Shown here: piece after piece, positions 1 through 20,440 of the stretch
Layout of the letters: each line of letters starts with the position of its first letter
How positions within the stretch are numbered: the stretch's first letter is position 1
Source: Scatophagus argus
Taxonomy: Eukaryota > Chordata > Actinopteri > Scatophagidae
DNA length: 64,000 nt
Direction: 5' to 3'
Assembly (NCBI RefSeq): GCF_020382885.2
Contig: NC_058513.1
Coordinates: 12,053,641-12,117,640 of the forward strand
Notes under the pieces: model-generated
The model's input: the letters and a program-made list of their open reading frames with translations, nothing else
Told to the model about the DNA's origin: nothing
Databases searched by the model: none
Translations under genes and position numbers: made by a program

Positions 1-498
1 ATCTTATATGACATTTAAAAAATGATACAAAGTATTAAGATTAACCCATAGGATTATAATGATGTGAGTTGGCTGATTTTTTGAAAAGCATTTTTAGCAA
101 ATTTACTCTGCCTCAGTTTATTTCAGTATCAGCAGCACAATTACATCAACATAATGTAGCCAGTCTCAGATAAGAGGACATCATGAAGTCTTCATTGTTG
201 CTGCCCTGACTTTATTCACTTCATCACAAATGACTGGCAACTCATCAGTATTTTAACTGAATAGCAGTTAATTGCACAAAAGTATATAACATATTAAAAT
301 ATACTGTTTACAAACAGTTTGAAAGGCATTATTTTATGATATTATATGATATGCTGAAAATAAAAATTCAAGCATGACATTCTTGATGCTGCAGTTGCTA
401 TATTTGAACTGCAGGAGGCGATGTGTAATTACATTTCCAACCATGAGCGCTCCTCTGGCAGCAAAAGTTGGTGTCACAAATGTACTCAACCGCAGACA
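1..498. other. AT-rich flank 3' of pnmt, no gene seen
   Basis: The DNA beyond the pnmt 3' end is AT-rich and unique. All reading frames are short and none resembles a known protein. The only possible signal is a second minus-strand AATAAA at 211-216. Confidence 0.5.
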
Positions 499-504
499 TT
501 TATT
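499..504 (-). terminator. Candidate pnmt polyadenylation signal
   Basis: AATAAA on the minus strand, about 325 bases 3' of the pnmt stop codon. A second one lies at 211-216. Neither is proven; choosing between them needs transcript data. Confidence 0.35.
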
Positions 505-829
505 GGACTAATAAGATAAAATGGAATAGAGTTAAATTTATAATTTACCTGTTTGTGTCTCAGCATTTTCCCCTACAGAGTCAGATTCAAAGTAACATCT
601 CACCCAGAATAAGGAAAATAAAAAAAATACTAATATGGGTGGTTATTATTTAAACATCACCAGAAATAACAGAATTATTGGTTAAATAAAAGCACAACCA
701 AGAATCGCTTGCTATGCTAAAACATACATTTACCTCAGCTTAATATATAATACTTTCATCTGTACGAATGCTTTTCAGACTTTCTACCTTAATACCCTTA
801 AACCTTTGTCTTTTCTCCCACTTTACCTT

Positions 830-3236
830 TTAATCCTTTCTTGCCTTTACGAAAAACACACCAGTCACATCATCCACCCCCACCCTCATGTCCTGGGACA
901 GCGTGTAAACCTCCAGCCTGATCAGCGTGTAGCCCGTCTCCTTCAGACTATCACAGACCTGGGCCTCATTCAGTGGGACCACTGGAATCTTCACCCCAGG
1001 CCCACCGAAATAGTAACTCTCCCCCAGGGCTCCGATGAGCAGGAGGTGGCCACCGGGCCGCAGGAGCCTCCCAATGTGGCCCAGGGCCCTGGTGAAGGCG
1101 GCCAGGTTAGGGCTGACGCTCTCCAGGCAGAAGCAGGACACGAGACAGTCGGCCCCTGCTGAGGGAAGGGCATCGTGGGCCAGAGGCTGAGGGCGGTGCA
1201 CGTCAATTGGGACGATGTCCTTGACCACCTGACGTAGTTTGGCAGCTTTCTCTGTCCATTCAGAGGGCCTGGTAAAGACAGTAAATCGCCAAATTGGATA
1301 AAATATCTGTCATAAATGTACCACACAGCATAACTCTGCCTTGCATGATAGTGATGTGGGTGTTAATTAGCTATTCTGGTGGCATAGCTCTACAGATGGC
1401 AATGATGGTCAGCCAGTCCACCTGTTTGCTTTGAAATGCTGTTCGTTGTTTGAAATGAAATGTTTTACATGCATTCACAGTCTCCCCTGACTTTCCTGCA
1501 GTGTTACCAGCTGATTGAAGCCTTCGCTTATCCACTGAAATAGCTCTACATCTACCAGATGAACTGGAATGGAATTTGGTAACAACATTGACATCTAAAT
1601 AATTTATCTTACTGACTTCGGTGACTTTTTCTGTAGCGTAAGGTTGGCGTGTTTTGAGTGAAATGTCAACAAGTGATTGTTATCAAATCTGGCACATTTA
1701 TGGACTGTAATCAGTCAGTACCATCAATAAGTCAGTTCTTAATTTGTTGTATGCCTTCTTATCAAACTGACTTTCCAAATCAGGGCACTTTTATTATTGT
1801 CACAGTCGGCACAGTACAGGCAGAGGGTGAGAATAAACGTGAGCTCTGCTGGCACTTAAAAGAAGGTCACTGATTAAATCTTATGATTGTGAAAGCAGTT
1901 ATGGGGGGAACATGTTAGGAGAGAGAAGCGTATAAAGCTTCTCTTCAGTGCTCCTGATCTATTTGAAGCAAAAAGGTTTCACTTGGTGCTCTTTATTGTT
2001 TCACAATAGAGGGAATCTCTTTTATTCTTTTATCCTGATGATGACACTAGTCCATCCATCATTTCTGAGAAGCTGAGAACCAAGTGACTGATATTTCAAG
2101 ATATCTCAAGCCTTCTGACAGAGCGTTAAGGGACCTGATCGTACCGTCGTCCCTCCAGCTTGCAGACGTGCTGCAGGTAGGGAGTCCAGTCCAGGTTACA
2201 GCCTTCCTCATCCTGGAGCCAGTGCCTCAGCTCCTGCCTGTTTACCTCCAGGAAGTCTGTGAGGAGCACCTTGTTGAAAACCTCACAGCCACTCAGCACC
2301 TGGTACAGGGTGGGACCCGACCCAATGTCCACCAGCAGCTCACCACTCACATCGCCTGAACAGGTAGACAAGAGAAAGCCAAAGAGAGAAAAGCAGAGAG
2401 TTTGCCCAAAAGCCTTGATTAATATTAATTAATCATCCAGAGCTGAAGGATTAAATCCTAACATCAGAAAAAGATGTTTGGGTTTAAGGAGGTGTACCTA
2501 CTTACTTACTTACTTACTATGATAAGATAAACTGCAAAGAGGAATAAGGGCAAGTAAATTTTTAGATCTAAAAATTGCAAAAATTTCAGTGAGCGTGTGG
2601 TTTTAGCATCAGTCAAAGCTGATCACAAAATGTCTCCTTAGTTATATATAACTAACTCAAAATTAACTTGAACATTTATGTCATGTTGTTAGACCACACC
2701 CTGTGAAGCCTGTGCCACATACTCCGGAATAGTTTGTTGTACCATTTTGTGGAGATTAAATGGACCGACTTCAGGAGTGAGAGATAGAAGAACAGAGGAA
2801 ATAAACTGTTTGCTTCCAGAAATGATTACTGTCCAATATTCAGAACATTTCCCTCTCATAGAAGTTAAAGCATTGGTTTGAAACTAAACCAAAGAATTAT
2901 TATTATTGAAGCAACTGCACAATTTAAAATACAGCAGCAATATAAGAGATTATCCTAGTAGTTTTTAATCAGCTCATACATTTAACTTCCTTTTATTTGC
3001 TTTATATTGAGCACAAATGAAGTGTTTTGGGATGATTACACAATCGGTCATCTCGTCTTCTTACCTTCGGTGAATGCTCTATGCAGGCACGCCAGTTTCC
3101 AGGGCACAATGCTGTCCTTCCTCTCAAAATCAGCTCTTGGCGGAGTGTAGTTATACTGTAGATATGCTGCGGGATCAAACCTCTCGTAGCAGGCTGCCAT
3201 GGCCCCTACTCCATTCTCTGTTCCCTTTTCTTCCAT
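830..3236 (-). CDS. pnmt: Phenylethanolamine N-methyltransferase, 3 exons
   Basis: Coding exons on the minus strand are 3236-3065, 2355-2145 and 1268-830, giving 273 residues (human PNMT has 282). The joins are GT/AG with consistent phases: G58 is split across intron 1 and R128 across intron 2. The enzyme transfers a methyl group from S-adenosylmethionine to noradrenaline, making adrenaline in the cytosol of chromaffin cells and some neurons. Visible motifs are the N-terminal substrate lid (YERF...YLQYNY, residues 17-30), SAM motif I VDIGSGPT (66-73), DFLEVNRQEL (91-100), the FCLES segment whose Glu177 matches human catalytic Glu185, LLRPGGHLLLIGAL (196-209), and GVDD whose Asp260 matches human Asp267. 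Three exons is also the human layout. The ATG at 3236 is chosen; reading further upstream gives only a GTG. The family also includes NNMT and INMT, but the match to PNMT is clearly closer. No breaks are seen. Confidence 0.95.
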
Positions 3237-3317
3237 CCTCCCCGTTTTCGTTGTGCCTCTGCCTAACACCTGTGTTTAATGGTCAGCCCTCAGGAGCACC
3301 ACTGCCCCAACGACTGT

Positions 3318-3325
3318 CTTATATA
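3318..3325 (-). promoter_or_regulatory. pnmt TATA box
   Basis: TATATAAG reads on the minus strand about 82 bases upstream of the pnmt ATG, which would place transcription start near 3290 and give a 5' leader of about 55 bases. A palindromic E-box CACATGTG lies just 5' of it at 3330-3337. The position is seen in the sequence; function is inferred from its match to the TATA consensus and its spacing. Confidence 0.6.
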
Positions 3326-3339
3326 CCAGCACATGTGGG

Positions 3340-5083
3340 TGCATCTTTGTCCATATGTGTGTGTCAGTGCTTTGGGCCACTCTCAGTTTCATGGGCAAAG
3401 ATAAGCAATCCCGTTTTTGGGCTCGTGTTGCTGCCTGATAGCATTTGTTCTGTTCATTCTCCCTGCCCTGCAGCACTGATACCATCAGATCAGGGGGCTT
3501 CCTCCAACACTAGACCCACTAATGGACTCCTCACATGGCTTTCAGGCCCTCCACCCACCTCTCAGAGGCCCTCCATATCTCCACAATCATTCTACAGGGC
3601 TTTTTAAACACAACAATAGAGCAGGTTTGACTTAGTCAGCCCTGTTTGAAAGGCACAGACAGGTCTATCTCTGAGACAGATTTGTCTCCATCTTTGTCGG
3701 CCATTTTACTTTGGTGGTGTTTGTATCGAGTGGTGGAGAGATGGCAACGGTGAAGGGAAAGTCCCCAGTGTTTACAGATGATTCTAGACAACTGCAAAAA
3801 CAGGGGCTGTCAGAGCATTCACAGAGAGGCTGTTTATTGCTATTATTTTCTAACAAGACTTTTCAAAATGTAAATGGAAGAGTGACCAATGATATATTTT
3901 GACGCTCATTCGAAAGCTTAGAAAACAGCTTTTAAGGAAAACCTCAGACACACTCAGTTACTTACAACATGTTTTCTTTTGGATGTCAAAACTAACAGTG
4001 TTATATCTATCATACTACATGAATTTAGTGGCTCAATTGATAGTTTTTTTCATTGTAGATGTTTATATATTTATTTATTTTTTGGTTGGGCATGGCACAA
4101 ATCGTATTTATAGCACCATTAAAATGGCTTTCTAAATTTTGAAGCCACTAGCTGCAGTGGCCAGCTGACAAAACAATGAGCTTCATCGTCTGATTGAATT
4201 AATTTTCCTGTCTATTCCCAGCGTATCCCAAAGCAGCAGCTGAACCAAAGTGGAACGCAGCCATGTAGTAATCAAACGAATTCTCCCCAGGAGTCGCTTA
4301 ACACCTTGCTCATCACTGGCAGCTGAACCAGAATCCCAAACAGACACACACACACACACACACACCTCTTCAGGCATCCAAAATATTACAGCGTCCAAGG
4401 GAAACAAGTTATTTGGGATGTGAAATTCTGCCAGCTCATGTAGTTAAAATTAGGATATTTGGAGATTACAATGAGAGTCAGACTGAATAAACGAGGTCAA
4501 GAGTTTTCTTTTCCATTAGAATGTGAATGCAAAGAACACTTAATTCCCTTCGGCATTACTTCTGAGTCTATAAACAGTCAGTGTTTATGGTTTTTGGACA
4601 GAGATGTGACTATAAAAGCCGGGATAAAAAATAAGTCCCATTTGCAAGGAAAGAATAAAACTACTTACATCTAGAAATACAAGCATGCACTATATTTTAT
4701 CTTTTCATGTATTCAAAGTTTAAAGAAATCCTCAAATTCATTATTTTTAACAAAAAGTAGAATTCACGTGGAATACACTGAAGACTGACCCAAAGTGTCC
4801 AAATTTCTGTTTCAATGAAAACAACGTTTTCAAAAAAACATATTATGCCAAGACAAAATTTAACACTGTAACCAGAATCTAGTTTTATTACAAACACATG
4901 CAATCGCCATTAATTAGCTTGCTAGCAAAAATACAGTTGTGCTTGGGCTGATATGATAATTTTCATAAATTTCAGTTTTTAATTAGCTGACAAAGAACTA
5001 AAGTTTCAGCCTTTGATATGTTCAGCACAGTCTTCTTTCACTGTCTCAAACACAGCAGCTCTCCACAGTCTCAGGCTCACACC
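3340..5083. other. Intergenic DNA upstream of pnmt
   Basis: No coding exon is recognised. The stretch contains a short AC microsatellite (4344-4365) and AT-rich unique sequence. The reading frames here are short and have no family resemblance. Confidence 0.5.
4344..4365. repeat. (AC)11 microsatellite
   Basis: Uninterrupted AC dinucleotide run between pnmt and aldh18a1. Confidence 0.9.
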
Positions 5084-5484
5084 TCATACTCCATTCTGGG
5101 CTCGAACTGGACCCCGATGCAACATCGGCCCCATGGCAGAGGGGTCGGAGACTGGCTGATGGGATCGCCCCGCCGGGCACGTTTTAGGATGTGGGTAATT
5201 TTTGCTGATGGCCCCTGAGAGGAATCGTTGGAGGAGCCTCCTGGCTTCCCGGTGTTTTGTTGAGCGTTCTGCAGCCATCACTGTTGGTCTGAAGGAAGGT
5301 TCGAAGAGTTTATTTAGTTTAAGAGCCAGGACAAGTGCTTTCAACACACAAAGGGTAAACTCTTTCAGGTTATCAGAAAGATTCAAGATCACAAAATCTG
5401 AAGACACTTGCTTTTCACGGCAGAAGGAAGGGGTATTAAAAACTGCAAACTGGGAAATGACTGGTAAAGTATGAGGTAAGTTGC

Positions 5485-5560
5485 ATAAAGTGGAAATACT
5501 CAAGTACAAGTACTTCAAACCTGGACTTTAGTACAAGTACAGTACTTGAGTTACCTTCCA
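5485..5560 (-). repeat. Dispersed 'TACTTGAGTA' fish repeat, copy 1
   Basis: The block contains GGAAATACTCAAGTACAAGTAC and, 30 bases on, GTACAAGTACAGTACTTGAG followed by TTACCTTCCA. I recognise this as the reverse orientation of a dispersed repeat common in percomorph genomes that begins with 'GGAAAGTAACT' and alternates 'AAGTACTTGAGTA' units. A second, opposite-facing degenerate copy lies in aldh18a1 intron 8 (13948-14092). The family assignment is from memory of its sequence, not a search. Confidence 0.6.
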
Positions 5561-6740
5561 AGGCTCATGTAGACTTAAACTTCTACGTCTTGTGTTCTTC
5601 CTCAGCGTGTTGATTATCACAGCTATGCTTACCTCTACATTTACACCTCTGATTGTTTTAAATGTTAATGTTCTAACTTTGCTGCAGAGGAGGACTTTGT
5701 CTCTGACCTGTGGTGATGCTGTGGCAGCAGGGGGAGACTGTGCCAGTGAGCCACGTAGCTCTGTCCTCTCTGCCAGTCCTCCTCCAGGACGCTGCACTCC
5801 AGCTCAGCTCTGCTTGTACCCACCACACTGCACATCGCTGCTGTCTGCACCAACCAGCCACCAATCCTGTCTGGGTCGAAGACAAGGAGCCGGCACACCG
5901 TGTACAGTCTCACAAGCTTTTACTTAACATCTTTGCCACACGTTATGTTTCTGAATGTTTTGGTGTTGAAAAGTAAGTGAGAACAGATTAACATGGGTTG
6001 TACCTTTTCACTCATCGGTGGATTAGTCCAGCACTGTTAGTTTTAAGATTTCAATTACTGACAGTTTTTCTCTTATGTTCTTGTACTTTGTGAACTAGAA
6101 GAATGTACTTCTCTGTCAGATTTTCTGTGAAATTTGGTCTATTTTCAAGTGATAATATATATATATCACGTATATATAAATATACTGTGGAGGTCATCTT
6201 GCAAAGAGTCTATACGGTAATGAAACAGCACCACGAAGACACATGATTTGAAAAATTACAAACTGCTTGATGGTAAAAAGGTGATGTGACTTACTTTTTT
6301 TCCTGTTGATCTTCTCTTCTAACAAACCTTCTCTCCACTCACTCCCTTTATGTTACTACTTTTCTGTTTACCTCTGGCAGTTTGTCCCTTTGAAGTTTGT
6401 CTTTGTCAGAACTTTTCCACCCATAAAATCTGATCTTCAGAAGAGACAATGCAGCACCTCTGATCTTTTCTGCTTCTTCTCAGTAGCTAACCGGTCAGCT
6501 CGACTGTGGGGGTAGAGCAGCGAGGCGGGGGGGTTTGCAGTTGTGCATCTGCGGCTATTTTGGCCAGGCTCTGCTGCCACCTGGACATGCTGATATTAGA
6601 AACAATTCACACGCTGCCACTTTGACCATGAAGATAATGAGTTGAGACACAATGAATGAGACACATGAACACACAACCCAACCCATTAAGGCCTGCTGTG
6701 TTAGCATATTAGAACCTCCATCTGAATTTTTTTCTGAATA
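5561..6740. other. Intergenic DNA, no gene seen
   Basis: Between the two repeat copies. A GC-richer part near 5690-5910 has open frames on both strands, but none has a recognisable domain or a consistent splice structure. An AT dinucleotide tract lies near 6158-6175. Confidence 0.45.
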
Positions 6741-6789
6741 TATAAAAATATTTAGCCTGTCTTGTCAGACAGGCTAAATATATTTTTAT
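6741..6789. repeat. Near-perfect inverted repeat (hairpin)
   Basis: The left arm, ending GCCTGTCT, and the right arm, starting AGACAGGC, pair around a 4-base TGTC loop (6763-6766). The arms extend through TTTAGCC/GGCTAAA and then AT-rich DNA with a two-base offset, giving roughly 18-20 paired bases. It lies at the edge of the dispersed repeat at 6850-7206 and may be the terminal part of a small non-autonomous element. Confidence 0.6.
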
Positions 6790-6849
6790 TTTTAACAAGA
6801 CAAAGAGAGATTCTGAGAGGTTGCATATAAGCACATTACAGGAGTTTGG

Positions 6850-7206
6850 AGCCAAATGCTAACGTCAGCAGGCTAACACCCTTACAGTTGGAATGCCAAG
6901 AACGTATAATGTGTACCATGTTCACATATTAGCATGTTTGCATATAACATTTGTTAATTAGCAATAAACACAGTAGTACAGCTGAGGATGAGGGGAATAT
7001 CATTAGCTTTGTGGGTATTTAGTCATAAGCCAAAGTACTGAACAAAGTGTGGTGATGGAAAGTCAATATCAAGGGATCATCAAAGTTATTACAGTTCATG
7101 AATGTCTGTATTTAATTTCATATCAGTCCATCCAGTAGTTTCACTGAAAACCACAAATGTGAACCTCATGAGATATTTTAGTGTAGACCAAAGTGGTGGA
7201 CCAACC
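6850..7206. mobile_element. Degenerate percomorph dispersed repeat ('CAAAGTGGTGGACC' family)
   Basis: The ordered landmarks are AAATGCTAACGTCAGCA, GTCATAAGCCAAAGTACTG, AAGGGATCATCAAAGTTATT, TTCATGAATGTCTGTA, TCCATCCAGTAGTTTCACTG, AACCACAAATGTGAACCTCATG, and finally GAGATATTTTAGTGTAGACC with CAAAGTGGTGGACC. I know this order from a very abundant repeat in spiny-rayed fish genomes. This copy is internally deleted and has no coding capacity. It supports the percomorph assignment of the window. Confidence 0.65.
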
Positions 7207-7210
7207 ACAC

Positions 7211-8243
7211 AACAGACTGTCACTAATATAGAAATATTAAAATGTGTGCAACAGGACCAGCTATTGGCATCATCTGTTTATGGTCTGTTTTATGGCTGGG
7301 TGCTGTCTTCAAAGTGACATGAGTTATACTATTATGTTGATATCAAGTGTGGTTAATGTTTGTTAGAATTTTACTGTGAAATGTTCCTTCCTGACAAAAT
7401 GTCAGTCCTTTGTGAATGTTGTGTTCATTTTGTTCCTCACCAAAAAGCCGGATAAGTTTTTCTTTTACAGTAAACAAAATCAATATATCTCTACCAATAT
7501 CAATGGACTGAATTGAAGAGACCTGAAATAAAGTTAAAAGGTTGTGCAGATACACACACTCTACCTTTCTCTCTCTCTCTCACACACACACACACAAACA
7601 CAGAGTTAGTGGATTAATGGATGGAGGAGTAAGGTAAGGGTCAGTTCCTTCCCCTGAGTAAGATGGACAGATAAAAGAGCAAAGAGGAGGAGGAACATAG
7701 AAGAACAGATAAAGGGCAGGGGCAGAAAACAGAGAAAAGAACAGGACAGATGTAATAGAATAATACACATTTAGCCAGAGATACAGGAGCCAATTAAGTT
7801 ATTTATGGTCCTGGGGGTTGTGTCAGTCAACTCTGCTCTGGGTTACTCTTCATTGTGTCACAGCAGGACGGTGCAGGTACAGAAAACTTTCATCACCGCT
7901 GTGCTCCTGTGATTTTTTTCTTTTTTTTTTCCACCACCACGTGGTGCAAATGAAAGGCTGACAGATTATTAAAAGAACTAAGAAAGGAGGGCAGGTGGGT
8001 CCTATACGCTCTTGTCTTCCTATTAGTTTCAGATTAACAAACTGAGAAAATAAATGTAAATGAAAATGAATGAAGAAAAAATACTGAAGCAGTGAAATGA
8101 AAAACAAATGAAAAATATATATTTTTTTAAATTGTGGCGACCCTGACAGTAAAATATTAGTAGAATTTATTAAAGCTATATAGAATTTATTTATATATCC
8201 CTCTGGATGCCAAGAGTATGAATGTCTGTTGTACTCTATTCTG
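7211..8243. other. Intergenic DNA upstream of aldh18a1, no gene seen
   Basis: AT-rich DNA with short open frames on both strands, none recognisable. It ends at a strong CTCF-like motif. Confidence 0.45.
7568..7596. repeat. (TC)n(CA)n compound microsatellite
   Basis: A TC run passes directly into a CA run. Simple-sequence DNA in the intergenic interval. Confidence 0.9.
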
Positions 8244-8255
8244 CCAGCAGAGGGC
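8244..8255 (+). promoter_or_regulatory. CTCF-like motif, forward
   Basis: CCAGCAGAGGGC matches the CTCF core CCASYAGRKGGC at 12 of 12 positions and continues GGC. It lies about 430 bases upstream of the aldh18a1 promoter block. Binding is inferred from the match only. Confidence 0.5.
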
Positions 8256-8659
8256 GGCTGATCGCCTTCACCACTGTCTTATAAGTAAACAAGGGAAGCC
8301 ACGCAAAACCAGAAAACACTCGTGAACACATAAACACTTAATGTACTGTAATCTATTTGACAAAAAAAAGAATACATGTCAGAGTTGTTAGCTTTATAGC
8401 TTGATTTTGTAGTTTTAAATTTCATTCTAAATATTAAACTGATGTTTGATTCCACCATTCTTGGCCCCTTCTGGACAACTTTTCACCCTGGTGAGAGGGG
8501 AAAAAGATAAAAGAATTAGAGACAATTGGGTAAAATAAACAAGAAAAAAATGTTGCCATAGTGAGACTCCTAAATGAGGATTATATCACATAAACTGTTG
8601 TTTACACTATCTGAAGTGATTCTGCTTATCTATGAAACGATGCGAAAATAAAACGTTTT

Positions 8660-9080
8660 ATTTTGAAATGTGACTTCAATGGGTACTTCCGTTTTGCTTC
8701 CGCATTGCACCGGCCGGCCACAAACGCCACATCCTGCCAATTCACCGCCAATTTAAGAGGGTTTATCCGTGGGAAAGTCGCATTTCAATGTCAGCGCCAC
8801 CAAGAAGAAGAAGTTAATCGTAAGTCCTTTCACTTTAGGCGAAATTAATTTACAGACGCCGTGGCACCGTTAGCGAACCGGCCGGTGTAGCCTTGCGGTG
8901 ACAGTTTCATCAGCAGCCCTCTCGGTTAGGGGAGGAGTCGTGCACATGCGGGGCCCACCTCTGCTCAAGAGTTTGTGTGATAAATGAAAGAATAAGAGCT
9001 TAACGAAGATGAACAAGACTCAATAGAAGACAGGCAGGTACATAGACGGGACAAGCTAAACTGAAGCTTCAACAAGTCAA
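8660..9080 (+). promoter_or_regulatory. aldh18a1 promoter and probable non-coding exon 1
   Basis: This block is richer in CpG than its surroundings. It holds ETS-type sites ACTTCCG (8685-8691) and CTTCCGC (8697-8703), and two CCGGCCGG palindromes near 8710 and 8879. No TATA box is seen, as is usual for a housekeeping mitochondrial enzyme. A good donor, TCAA|GTAAGA, lies at 9080/9081 and would splice to an acceptor TTTAG (9279-9283) just ahead of the ATG exon. A second donor-like ATC|GTAAGT lies near 8820 and could end an alternative first exon. The 5' end itself is not determinable here. Confidence 0.5.
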
Positions 9081-9296
9081 GTAAGAACGAAGGCTCTTAA
9101 TTACTGTACCATCTAGAGAACCAGTGCAGTAATGATGTTTTGATTGTAGGCTACATGGGGATCACTTTTCATGTTGCTGTTTAAATATAAACCTCATCTC
9201 TAATTGCTCCGGTGAATATCACAGTTTAATATGCATGATGCTGATTTTGTGTGCTTCTTACTCTTCTTGTGTGGTAAGTTTAGCAAAGTTACTGCC

Positions 9297-18977
<9,681 letters not shown>

Positions 18978-20440
18978 ACCAAAGTCTTCCGCAACTCTCA
19001 CTTGGCCTTAACATTGGTCAGAATGGTTCGCACTGGCCACCAGCAGCTCCCCTCAGGGTCTTGTTGCAGATAATGACTGATGTCACTTTTGAAACTTCAA
19101 GGAAAGAGACGTTTAGCATTAGCAGGTCCATTTTATCAGCATAGGCTTGAGACTTGTTTCTATTCAGACTGTACTGTTGTTCATGGATGAAGAGTTTACA
19201 TATGCCTTAAATTCTACCTCAGCTTATTATACTTTTATATATGAGCAGGTAAGTGGCCCTCATTGGCATTTACAAAACAAAGCTGCGATAATACAATAAT
19301 ACATTAAGCTTGGAAGCTGTGTGCATGAAGGAACTCAACTCTTTAAGAAAAATACACAGTTGCAGTTGATTTCAGACTTAGAGCAGTTTTAAGTTCACAT
19401 AATATTTAATTCAATACATTGTACACATGTCCTCCTTTTCCAGCTGTAATCCTTGAAATTGTTGTATCAAAGGACATGAAGTATCAACGACGTACTCTGA
19501 ATCATAATTTTATTTATTTATTTTTGCATTTTTTTATAAGGCAATCACAGGACAGGGCTTTGAAACAGACACTAATTAACTAAAATTTAGTTTATTCATA
19601 AAATGTGAAAAAGACAGACATTGTAACCAAAAGGTACTTTGCCCATTTCATTGTGTAAAGCTAACTAAAAAGTTAGTGAAGCAGACAATAACAGTATTTT
19701 TGTATATTTATCTAAAATAAATTTTGTTTATTTGATATACATTGTATATTATAATCTGTTCTTTCAGAAAATGAAGTTCCAGCTCTAATTATACATATTA
19801 TGTAACCAAAGGCCCAATTTTATTTTAGCTGATTGCACAGGTTCCTTACCCACAAGGTTTCATACTCCCTGTACTCTATTTGCTGTCTTTGTCCATGTAA
19901 CACCAGTTTATGTTTTCTTACTGTAATTCCAGGTTGCATGTTTCGTTGTCTGCCTGTTTCTTAATGCACAGCTATTTTGATGAGATGAGGTGCTGGTGCA
20001 CATAAATTCAGACATGTTGTAATACAACTTGGCAAATGTGTTTTACAGATTTTAAGATTTTTCTGAATTCAACTTCATTACATTTCAGAAATTTACCAGT
20101 TTTATTTTATACTGTAAAGTTAAAGTATACACTCCAGCTTGTATGCATCCATTTTATTTACTGTTTTGTATTTATTTGATCATCATCAGTTGTGCTCATT
20201 TTTCCATGCTTTGCGTTTTTTCCTGCTTGTTCCTTGTGGCGCCCAGAGCCCCTGTCAGTGCAGGAACAGTAATTGACAAGCTGCCTCCTTCAAGCTGGAG
20301 GGGAGAACATGACTGCTTTTAAATTAAGCTCTGTAACATTCCAGCCTCTGAGCTCCTATGTGATGTCTTGCAGTGCACACTTAAGGATTGGTTTGGTTGT
20401 TTAATAGTAGCATTGTCGAATAAAAAATATTGAAAAAGAA
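18978..20440 (+). other. aldh18a1 3' untranslated region and flank
   Basis: After the TAG stop the sequence is AT-rich with no further open frame. Candidate polyadenylation signals AATAAA lie at 19716-19721 and 20419-20424, giving 3' UTRs of about 0.75 or 1.45 kb. I cannot decide between them. Confidence 0.5.

Noticed and set aside
991-1326. Open minus-strand frame overlapping pnmt exon 3
   Set aside because: It is a shifted-frame shadow of the true exon, which matches PNMT residue by residue in the other frame.
3236-3269. Upstream extension of pnmt to 3269
   Set aside because: The extension begins with GTG, not ATG. The first ATG in frame is at 3236 and gives the expected family length.
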